Below are positions 5,596 to 11,574 of a stretch of 11,936 bases of DNA, one piece after another (positions within the stretch are counted from its first letter, which is position 1; each line of letters opens with the position of its first letter). Under the pieces are notes generated by a model. It was given only the letters and a program-made list of their open reading frames with translations, was not told the DNA's origin and did no database searches. The position numbers and the translations under genes are program-made. The stretch is from NCBI GenBank assembly GCA_025922755.1, contig JAICHE010000020.1, positions 1 through 11,936 on the forward strand, written 5' to 3'. Origin of the DNA: Nitrososphaeraceae archaeon. Its GTDB lineage: Archaea; Thermoproteota; Nitrososphaeria; Nitrososphaerales; Nitrosopumilaceae.

Positions 5596-7533
5596 ATGCA
5601 AAGGAAATTACAAGAAAAAGAATTACCAACTAGCCAAAATATAATGGCCACTATACTGCAAAGTATTCCCAAAGAAGCAAATCTTACAAAAATTGAATAT
5701 GAAGGACCTAGAATTGCCCTTTATACGAACTCACCACGTTATCTTTTAGAACATAATGAAACAATTTCAAATCTTGTAAACATTATAAAAAAACGAATTG
5801 TTATCCGAACAGATGAATCAATTAGAAAACCAGAGGACGAGGCTAGAAAGATCATTGCAGAATGTGTACCTGAAGATGCTAAACTTCAAGGAACAGTCTT
5901 TGACATAGCTACAGGCGAGGTATCAATTGAAGCAAAAAGACCTTGGCTTCTCCAACGAAATGCAAAAGAATTCAATCATGCAGAGGTAACCGAAAAGACA
6001 GGTTGGAAAATTCGTGTTAGAAAGGCAACAACTGTCCCATCCCGTACTATCCAAACCATTAAAGCTACTCTCAAACAATCTTCGGCAGATCGAAGCAGAC
6101 AGCTTCGAGAAATTGGAGATGAAATATTCAGGCCCAGACTTTCTCAAAGAACTGAAGTATCCTTATTCACACTTGGAGGATTTGGTCAAGTTGGAAGGTC
6201 TTCGATGTTATTATCTACTCCTGAAAGCAAAATTTTGATTGATTGTGGGGTTAATCCTGGGGCAAGATCTCCTATGGATGCATATCCTAGATTAGATTCA
6301 CTTAATCTTTCATTAGATGAACTTGATGCGGTTGTAATTGGACATGCTCATTTGGACCATACCGGATTTTTACCTACATTATGTAAATACGGATACAAAG
6401 GTCCTATCTATTGTACAGAGCCAACTCTTCCAATGATGAATTTAATTCAATTAGATGCCATCAAAGTTGCCGCTGCTCAGGGAAGAAACCCTATCTATTC
6501 AGAACGAGATGTCAAACAGATTATGAGACAAACTATTACTCTTCCATACGGAACTGTTACCGATATTTCACCTGACATTAAATTAGTGCTTGCAAACGCG
6601 GGGCATATCTTAGGGTCTGCTTTATGTCATTTCCATATTGGAAATGGTGATCATAATTTTGTCTATTCTGGGGATATTAAATTTGGAAAAAGTATTCTGT
6701 TTGAAGCGGCAAGTTGGAATTTCCCAAGGGTTGAAACTCTACTAATAGAGAGTACCTATGGTCTAAAAGAAGACATTCAACCAACAAGACAAGAAGTAGA
6801 ATCTTCATTCATTAATGCAGTAAATAACACCTTGGCAGATGGCGGTAAAGTCCTTATTCCTATACCAGCAGTAGGAAGAGCTCAAGAAATTATGATGGTA
6901 ATTGATCACTATATGAAATCTGGTGAAATGGTTGAAGCACCTGTATTTACCGAAGGAATGATATCCGAAGCTTCTGCCATACATGAATCCTACCCAGAAT
7001 ACCTTGCAAGAGAGCTAAAACAAAAAATCTTAGAAACTGATGACAATCCATTTGATTCGGAATACTTCACAAATATTGAACATGCAGATGCAAGAGAAGA
7101 ACCTCTAAGAGAAGACTCTCCATGCATAATTTTAGCAACATCTGGAATGTTAGAAGGTGGTCCTGTCTTAGAATATTTCAAAAATATTGCACCCGATAAG
7201 AAAAGCAAGGTTTTGTTTGTTTCATATCAGGTTAATGGAACTCTTGGCAGGAGAGTTTTAGATGGATCAAAACAAGTTTCGATGCTTGGAAAAGAAGGTA
7301 AAGTTGAAGTTGTCACCATAAATTGTGGAGTAGAAAAATTAGATGGATTCAGTGGACACAGTGATTATAATCAATTAATGTCATTTGTTCAACGATTAAG
7401 ACCTAAGCTAAGAAGAGTACTTGTAAATCATGGAGAAAGGAAAAAGTCTGAAAATCTTGCAATGAATATTAGAAGAATGTATAGAATTCCATCTCACTAT
7501 CCTCAAATTCAAGAAGCAATAAAATTATTTTAG
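5596..7533 (+). CDS. fttA: FttA/aCPSF1: KH-metallo-beta-lactamase-beta-CASP ribonuclease and transcription termination factor
   Basis: This is the archaeal homologue of CPSF73. It is an endo/exoribonuclease that, by published work on aCPSF1/FttA, cleaves nascent RNA after U-rich tracts and terminates RNA polymerase. The 645 residues match the family. Two N-terminal KH domains occupy about 1-145. The metallo-beta-lactamase core starts at about 186 (SLFTLGGFGQVGRS) with HAHLDH (250-255, two zinc sites), His337 (NAGHILGS) and Asp360 (YSGD). The beta-CASP insert spans about 395-545 (PIPAVGRAQE, ATSGMLEGG). The lactamase fold resumes with His588 (FSGHSD) and His612 (VNHGE). All catalytic metal ligands are present. 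The start is ATG 5596; no SD is visible, and the 43-bp gap after psmB holds only a weak AT-rich candidate promoter, so co-transcription with psmB is plausible. The last 9 bp overlap the convergent sepF. Confidence 0.96.
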   Translation: MQRKLQEKELPTSQNIMATILQSIPKEANLTKIEYEGPRIALYTNSPRYLLEHNETISNLVNIIKKRIVIRTDESIRKPEDEARKIIAECVPEDAKLQGTVFDIATGEVSIEAKRPWLLQRNAKEFNHAEVTEKTGWKIRVRKATTVPSRTIQTIKATLKQSSADRSRQLREIGDEIFRPRLSQRTEVSLFTLGGFGQVGRSSMLLSTPESKILIDCGVNPGARSPMDAYPRLDSLNLSLDELDAVVIGHAHLDHTGFLPTLCKYGYKGPIYCTEPTLPMMNLIQLDAIKVAAAQGRNPIYSERDVKQIMRQTITLPYGTVTDISPDIKLVLANAGHILGSALCHFHIGNGDHNFVYSGDIKFGKSILFEAASWNFPRVETLLIESTYGLKEDIQPTRQEVESSFINAVNNTLADGGKVLIPIPAVGRAQEIMMVIDHYMKSGEMVEAPVFTEGMISEASAIHESYPEYLARELKQKILETDDNPFDSEYFTNIEHADAREEPLREDSPCIILATSGMLEGGPVLEYFKNIAPDKKSKVLFVSYQVNGTLGRRVLDGSKQVSMLGKEGKVEVVTINCGVEKLDGFSGHSDYNQLMSFVQRLRPKLRRVLVNHGERKKSENLAMNIRRMYRIPSHYPQIQEAIKLF

Positions 7534-7803
7534 ATCATATTCAGGTTTCCAGATTTTTATACTGGAGGGTGCAACAATAATTCTTTCTTCTCCTAACCTT
7601 GCGATATCTGCTCCGGCAGATTTGGCAATAGAATACAAATCCTCTACTACCTTACGAAGCTGTTCAACATCCTTTTGAGCAAGAGGCGTTACTCTCAAAA
7701 TCAATATCATTCCCTTTTTGATGTCTTCTTTTATCGAATGGACATCACTTGCATCCCGTATCGTGATTGCTTTCAAGTACGTGGGATTTTCCTGTTTTTG
7801 CAT
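7525..7803 (-). CDS. sepF: SepF-like cell-division protein (short, core domain only)
   Basis: SepF dimers anchor FtsZ filaments to the membrane in bacteria and in many archaea. The 92 residues correspond to the SepF/DUF552 core: YLKAITIRDASDVHSIKEDIKKGMI-type strand and helix (9-33), the central strand ILILRVTPL (33-41), a long helix (43-63), the AGADIARLGEERIIVAP hairpin (63-79) and a final SSIKIWKP strand. Typical SepF proteins add an N-terminal amphipathic membrane helix and a linker; neither is present here. No TATA box stands at leaderless distance and no well-spaced SD precedes the ATG, so it is probably translated from the tRNA thiolase transcript upstream. The same frame is blocked by TAG at 7822-7824, beyond which lies a helix-like reading frame. 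Identification rests on the domain pattern. Its role is uncertain because thaumarchaea divide mainly with CdvABC. Confidence 0.8.
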   Translation of the reverse strand: MQKQENPTYLKAITIRDASDVHSIKEDIKKGMILILRVTPLAQKDVEQLRKVVEDLYSIAKSAGADIARLGEERIIVAPSSIKIWKPEYDLK

Positions 7804-7821
7804 CCTTGATGAAAATGCGAT

Positions 7822-7923
7822 CTACTCCCTCAAAAACTCTTCCTTAGTTTTGGCTAATTTAAGTAAAATTTCACGCCTAGATTCTAAATTTAATGTAAGA
7901 TTCTTCTTTTGCAGAATTTGCAA
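7822..7923 (-). CDS. Doubtful 33-codon mini-ORF upstream of and in frame with sepF
   Basis: A TTG-initiated frame overlaps the last 47 bp of the tRNA thiolase gene, crosses the gap and ends in TAG, seven codons before the sepF ATG and in the same frame. The gap part reads ESRREILLKLAKTKEEFLRE, a plausible charged amphipathic helix. No good ribosome binding site precedes the TTG. It may be a tiny helical protein, a lost or interrupted N-terminal helix of SepF, or chance. I do not assert that it is translated. Confidence 0.22.
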   Translation of the reverse strand: MQILQKKNLTLNLESRREILLKLAKTKEEFLRE

Positions 7924-8884
7924 TCACTTCATCTTGAGCTTTATCTTTGATTACCCGGACATAACTCTGCTCATCTCTGGGTGCATCAGAGTATCTTAGT
8001 GTGACTGAAGATGCAAATGAAATATGTTTATCGGCACTTTTTCCACGCAAAATAGATACGGGGCCCATATGATCACGAGCTTCTAACAAAACATCATCAG
8101 GTAATGCAATGGCCTTGATCATCTCATTTTCATCTTTGTTTCTTCCAACCACTAGCTTTGTTTCTTCATCTAGTCTGAGATGCCTTCCAATTTTTAACAA
8201 ATCTATATCATTTATGGTTGGATTTTCAATGTGTTCAAACAAATCTTTGGCACGTAATCCAAAAGCAGGATCTGTTAGCAAACATCCGCCACCAGCATTT
8301 GGTGGATTTTCAATTCCATATTTTTTTGCCATTTCTAACTGCGCTTTCCTAGTCCTACCTTTTATCATCCCAAGGTTTTCTCTTTTGATAAGGCCTTCTT
8401 TTTCTGGATCTGTTTCAGGAAGCAATCCTGCTGATAATGGCCTAACAATTTTCCCTAATAGACCTGTATCTTTTTCAATGGTTCTTAATGCTGGAGCATG
8501 TTGACTCATTGGTCTTTGACCTAGAACTTCTCCTGAAATAATAAATTCTGCACCAATTTCATCCATGTGTTTTTTTGCAGCTTCGAACATCATAGATCTA
8601 CAATCAACACAAGGATTGAATCCTGCACCAATCCCATGTTTTGGGTGCTTTAGCATTTCAATATATTCATCACCAAGATATACAGTTTTTAAATTGACAT
8701 TAAGATCATCTGCTCTTTCTCTAATTTCAAATCCACATCCTCGACCACAATCAAAATCACAAAAGGGTGTTTTTATTGCAACAGCTGATACGTCAAATCC
8801 TTGTTCCTGCATCATTCGTACCGCAAGCTGACTATCTAATCCGCCAGAAAGTAAAGCAACAACTTTCTTTTTTTCTTCGGCCAT
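7877..8884 (-). CDS. PP-loop tRNA thiolation-type enzyme with C-terminal NFACT-R-like domain (MnmA/ThiI-related)
   Basis: A two-domain ATP pyrophosphatase-type protein of 335 residues. The N-terminal PP-loop is SGGLDS (13-18), which adenylates a tRNA base before sulfur transfer in MnmA, ThiI and TtuA-type enzymes. Cys95 in NPCVDCRSMMF and Cys201 in GGGCLLTDP align in pattern with the two catalytic cysteines of MnmA. An additional Cys42/Cys46/Cys50 cluster (C-x3-C-x3-C) is present. The C-terminal part, about 220-335 (DLLKIGRHLRLDEETKLVVGRN...), resembles the NFACT-R RNA-binding domain found on archaeal proteins commonly labelled as 2-thiouridylate methyltransferase. The precise tRNA position is not determinable. 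The start ATG 8884 is chosen over ATG 8926 because a TATA box sits 26 nt before it and MAEEKKKVVALLSGG is a natural N-terminus. It lies upstream of sepF and divergent from the M24 peptidase. Confidence 0.85.
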   Translation of the reverse strand: MAEEKKKVVALLSGGLDSQLAVRMMQEQGFDVSAVAIKTPFCDFDCGRGCGFEIRERADDLNVNLKTVYLGDEYIEMLKHPKHGIGAGFNPCVDCRSMMFEAAKKHMDEIGAEFIISGEVLGQRPMSQHAPALRTIEKDTGLLGKIVRPLSAGLLPETDPEKEGLIKRENLGMIKGRTRKAQLEMAKKYGIENPPNAGGGCLLTDPAFGLRAKDLFEHIENPTINDIDLLKIGRHLRLDEETKLVVGRNKDENEMIKAIALPDDVLLEARDHMGPVSILRGKSADKHISFASSVTLRYSDAPRDEQSYVRVIKDKAQDEVIANSAKEESYIKFRI

Positions 8885-8906
8885 GTTTCTGCAAATCCCG
8901 ACCCGG

Positions 8907-8914
8907 ATATACAA
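8907..8914 (-). promoter_or_regulatory. TATA box of the tRNA thiolase gene (leaderless)
   Basis: The minus-strand TTGTATAT is centred about 26 nt upstream of the ATG at 8884. It would place transcription start at that codon, so the frame's earlier ATG at 8926 should not be transcribed. Confidence 0.55.
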
Positions 8915-8927
8915 ACTTTGCATCATA

Positions 8928-8937
8928 CATAAATTAA
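8928..8937 (+). promoter_or_regulatory. TATA box of the M24 peptidase gene (leaderless)
   Basis: CATAAATTAA is centred about 26 nt before the GTG at 8958, supporting that codon as start. It lies about 20 bp from the opposing TATA box, so the two promoters are close enough for the pre-initiation complexes to compete. Confidence 0.5.
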
Positions 8938-8957
8938 GAAAAGCAGATGATTTTTTT

Positions 8958-10022
8958 GTGAAGGAAAGACGAAAAAAACTCCTTAAATTTGCTCAAAAGG
9001 TAAATTGTGATACATTAGTAACATTTGAGCCTGAAAATTTATTCTATTTAACAGGATTTTGGGGCGAGGCTATAGGATTACTTGAACAGGATGGAAATAC
9101 TACAATTATTGCCCCAGAACTAGAAGTTGGACGAGCATTAGAGGAATCCCAGGATTGTAATGTTATAACAGGAGAGCGAGGTGTTGGATTAATTTCAACT
9201 TTAATCTCAAAAACAAAGAAAAACAAAGTATGTACTGATTGCAATGATTATTCAATAATGACTTCATTGAAAAAATCACTTCCCAAAATAATCTCCTCTA
9301 CTGAGCCTTTCTATAATTCTCGAATAATCAAAGATGAAAATGAGATAAAAATTCTCAAGAAGGGTTCAAAAATAATTGATGATATGTTTGAAATTTGCAC
9401 AAAAAAGATGAAAGTTGGTCAAAAAGAATCAGAATTACAAGCAATCCTAATGAGCTATGCTATCAAACAAGGGATGTTTGATACTGGATACAAATCAACT
9501 CTTAATCCTTTAATTATTGCAGGAGGTCCAAATGGCGCTCTTCCTCATGCTCAGGTTACTCATAGAAAATTCAAGAAAGGTGATCTTGTAGTAGTTGATT
9601 TAACACTAAGATACAAAGGATATGTCTCTGATTCAACAAGAACATTTGCCATTGGAAAAATATCTAAACAAGCAAGTGATGTATATGAGATTGTCAAAGA
9701 ATCACAGGAACTTGGATTAAAAGCTACTAAACCCAATGTCGATTGTAAAGATGTGGATCTTGCATGCCGTAAATTTATAGAAGAAAAAAATTATGGGCAA
9801 TATTTTATTCACTCCACAGGCCACGGGATTGGATTGGAAGTACATGAGGTTCCCGCTGTTTCCTATCGCAGTGAAACTAAACTAAAAGAAAACATGGCAA
9901 TTACAGTTGAACCTGGAATTTACATTCCAAACAAATTTGGGATTCGGATAGAAGATTCTTTGATCGTGAAAGAAAAACCAGTTGTCATGCATAAATTTAC
10001 AAAAGATTTGGTAACAATTTGA
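8958..10022 (+). CDS. pepQ: M24 metallopeptidase, Xaa-Pro dipeptidase (prolidase) type
   Basis: It cleaves dipeptides or short peptides with proline at P1', finishing peptide breakdown in the cytoplasm. From GTG 8958 it has 354 residues, close to characterised archaeal prolidases. A creatinase-type N-terminal domain (about 1-120, LVTFEPENLFYLTGFWGEA) precedes the pita-bread catalytic domain (about 125-354). All five dinuclear metal ligands are visible: Asp214 and Asp225 (VVVDLTLRYKGYVSDSTRTF region), His289 (HSTGHGIG), Glu318 (TVEPGIYI) and Glu332 (RIEDSLIV), plus His197 (LPHAQV) and His296 (EVHEVP). The frame extends upstream to an ATG at 8883, but that ATG overlaps the divergent gene's start codon, the added residues look non-coding, and a TATA box sits 26 nt before the GTG. 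An Xaa-Pro aminopeptidase is the main alternative. It ends 17 bp from a convergent gene. Confidence 0.92.
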   Translation: MKERRKKLLKFAQKVNCDTLVTFEPENLFYLTGFWGEAIGLLEQDGNTTIIAPELEVGRALEESQDCNVITGERGVGLISTLISKTKKNKVCTDCNDYSIMTSLKKSLPKIISSTEPFYNSRIIKDENEIKILKKGSKIIDDMFEICTKKMKVGQKESELQAILMSYAIKQGMFDTGYKSTLNPLIIAGGPNGALPHAQVTHRKFKKGDLVVVDLTLRYKGYVSDSTRTFAIGKISKQASDVYEIVKESQELGLKATKPNVDCKDVDLACRKFIEEKNYGQYFIHSTGHGIGLEVHEVPAVSYRSETKLKENMAITVEPGIYIPNKFGIRIEDSLIVKEKPVVMHKFTKDLVTI

Positions 10023-10039
10023 GCCTAATTTTTGAAATT

Positions 10040-10525
10040 TTAATCATAAAAATCAACTAGATCTATAATGTATTTCGAGTCCTCATCATTTCCATCAATA
10101 TTTCCATCCTGCAAATTTACATTCCAATTATAATGAAGATCTTCTTTGTATGACTGAAAATCAAAATTAACCTTGTAGTTTTCTTCCCCTAGATTGGTTA
10201 CAGAAATATCTACCCTGGTGTTTTTGTTATCATAGATTTTTTCATTTGGGTAATATTCACTTATTTGATTAGATATTGCATCCATTATGCTTAATCCTTC
10301 ATTGTTGGGACCGTTGTAAGACATCAAAGTATCCACTACAAGTTTATCTTCATCAGAAAGATTTTGTGGGAGATTACTCTGTAAATCCCCTTTTGTTAAC
10401 TCTGGAACGATAAAGATAATCACAATAGCAATTACAGCCAAGTACACTGGCGCACGTTTTTTAAGGAATTTTTTAAATGGAGATTCTTTAGGTTTTTCTT
10501 CTTTCTTTTTTGAATCTCTTACCAT
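10040..10525 (-). CDS. Single-pass membrane protein with acidic exported domain, unknown function
   Basis: I do not recognise this 161-residue protein. A strongly basic N-terminus (KKKEEKPKESPFKKFLKKR, about 6-24) leads into one hydrophobic segment (about 26-41, YLAVIAIVIIFIVP). The remaining 120 residues are acidic and polar. The positive-inside rule puts the short lysine-rich tail in the cytoplasm and the acidic part outside, so the segment is a signal anchor. The exported part contains a helical region (DEDKLVVDTLMS...IMDAISNQISEYYP) and then beta-like repeats (TRVDISVTNLGEENYKVNFDFQSY, HYNWNVNLQDGNI), suggestive of a small alpha+beta domain. It has no cysteines, lipobox or catalytic motif. 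It starts 6 bp after the methyltransferase stop and is the last gene of the leftward coaBC operon; its end is 17 bp from the convergent peptidase gene. Confidence 0.82.
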   Translation of the reverse strand: MVRDSKKKEEKPKESPFKKFLKKRAPVYLAVIAIVIIFIVPELTKGDLQSNLPQNLSDEDKLVVDTLMSYNGPNNEGLSIMDAISNQISEYYPNEKIYDNKNTRVDISVTNLGEENYKVNFDFQSYKEDLHYNWNVNLQDGNIDGNDEDSKYIIDLVDFYD

Positions 10526-10531
10526 ATTTTC

Positions 10532-11380
10532 TCAATCTTTGTTTTTTGCAGTTAAAATTAAAACTTCCCAAGGAAACTTTATTGTTCCATCATTTTGGGT
10601 AAAGGACTTTACATTCTCTCTTACCATATTCTTCAAATCCTTTCTTTGCTTTTTATCGAGAGCATCCAATTTTTCCTTTAATGGCTTTGCAAGATACTTT
10701 AGGTAATTTTGCCAATAGTTTTCAAATTTTCCAGGATTAAAATTGAAATTAAAATCTTGTACATTAATTTTTGAAAATCCTGCTTTTTTTACTTCCTTAT
10801 TCAAAGCCTTTTTTGTTCCGAATCTATCTAAATCAGGAGAACCCGGAGGAACATAATCAGGAATAAATTCTGTTACTGCATCAAAAATACTACTAAAAAA
10901 AGGAACTTTTTGGGCTCCACCATGCACTGTTATGCCTAATTTTCCTTCTTTCTTTAGATGTTTTTTCATATTTTTTAGTGCTTTTTGGGCATTTGGAAAA
11001 AAGAATAATGCATATTGACACGTTATCACATCAAATTTTTTTGAAAAACGGAATGTTTCAGCATCAAGATTTACAAAATCCAAGTTTAATTTTTTACCAT
11101 TCCATTTTTTTGCAATCTTTATTGCTTTAACTGATGTATCTCCACCTATAATAAATCCTGAACCTCCAACCTTCTGTATGATTTTTTTCGTAACTACTCC
11201 TGTCCCACATGCAAGATCAAAAACTCTATCACCTTTTTTTATATCTAATAATTGAACCAATTTTGATGTACTTGCAAATGGACCCTGACTAATACTTGCC
11301 CATCTTTTATGATAGCGAGAAGCTACTTCATTCCATATTGTAATGTTCCTTTTTTTGTAATCTGTTGGATTAAATTTCAA
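10532..11380 (-). CDS. Class I SAM-dependent methyltransferase (UbiE/Coq5-like)
   Basis: A Rossmann-fold methyltransferase of 282 residues. Motif I is VFDLACGTGVVT (53-64). The acidic residue ending strand 2 is in IIGGDTS (Asp81), motif II/III lies in NLDAETFRF (104-112), and FDVITCQYALFFFPN (116-130) is the post-adenosine strand typical of the UbiE/COQ5 and Methyltransf_11/25 groups. The N-terminus (YKKRNITIWNEVASRYHKRW) has the quinone-methyltransferase-like lead-in. The C-terminal half (about 155-282) is a lineage-specific cap that would choose the substrate, which I cannot name; menaquinone methylation, a small molecule or a lipid are all possible. It starts with TTG at 11380, overlapping the previous stop as TTGA, with an AAGGA sequence about 10 nt upstream, so translational coupling is likely. 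It belongs to the coaBC operon. Confidence 0.88.
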   Translation of the reverse strand: MKFNPTDYKKRNITIWNEVASRYHKRWASISQGPFASTSKLVQLLDIKKGDRVFDLACGTGVVTKKIIQKVGGSGFIIGGDTSVKAIKIAKKWNGKKLNLDFVNLDAETFRFSKKFDVITCQYALFFFPNAQKALKNMKKHLKKEGKLGITVHGGAQKVPFFSSIFDAVTEFIPDYVPPGSPDLDRFGTKKALNKEVKKAGFSKINVQDFNFNFNPGKFENYWQNYLKYLAKPLKEKLDALDKKQRKDLKNMVRENVKSFTQNDGTIKFPWEVLILTAKNKD

Positions 11381-11574
11381 ATCATTTTTTCCTTTTTGAT
11401 AGTTCGTGTTAGTCTTTCTTGTAATTCTGATTCAAGATTATTTCCTGTTTCATGAAAATATCTATGTCTAATTTCTTCTAATTCTTTTTTCAATTTTTCA
11501 TTATGAGATTTTTTTAATTTTAATTGAATTTCTTGGTATCTGGCAATTAGTCTTCGAAGTTCTGATTTTTTCAT
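11377..11574 (-). CDS. Small helical (coiled-coil-like) protein, unknown function
   Basis: A 65-residue, highly charged protein with almost no small or loop residues: MKKSELRRLIARYQEIQLK, then KKELEEIRHRYFHETGN, then SELQERLTRTIKKEK. Hydrophobic positions recur every three to four residues, with breaks at HN and HETGNN, suggesting two or three amphipathic helices or an antiparallel coiled coil. There is no membrane segment and no cysteine. The ATG overlaps the coaBC stop as ATGA, and its own stop overlaps the methyltransferase start as TTGA. It is therefore tightly coupled on both sides, which argues strongly that it is a real gene. I cannot assign a family; a structural accessory or nucleic-acid-binding role would be a guess. 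Confidence 0.75.
   Translation of the reverse strand: MKKSELRRLIARYQEIQLKLKKSHNEKLKKELEEIRHRYFHETGNNLESELQERLTRTIKKEKMI

Noticed and set aside
7822..7824. TAG read as pyrrolysine between the mini-ORF and sepF
   Set aside because: There is no pyl gene or any sign of amber suppression in the window; ordinary stop, error or chance are simpler.
7718..7999. 93-codon plus-strand frame across the sepF/thiolase gap
   Set aside because: It is antisense to sepF and the thiolase end; its apparent sequence is the complement of those genes, with no recognisable domain.
8109..8504. 131-codon open frame on the plus strand inside the tRNA thiolase gene
   Set aside because: It is antisense to a clearly conserved enzyme, rich in Ser/Phe/Pro as expected from reading coding DNA backwards, and has no promoter or SD.
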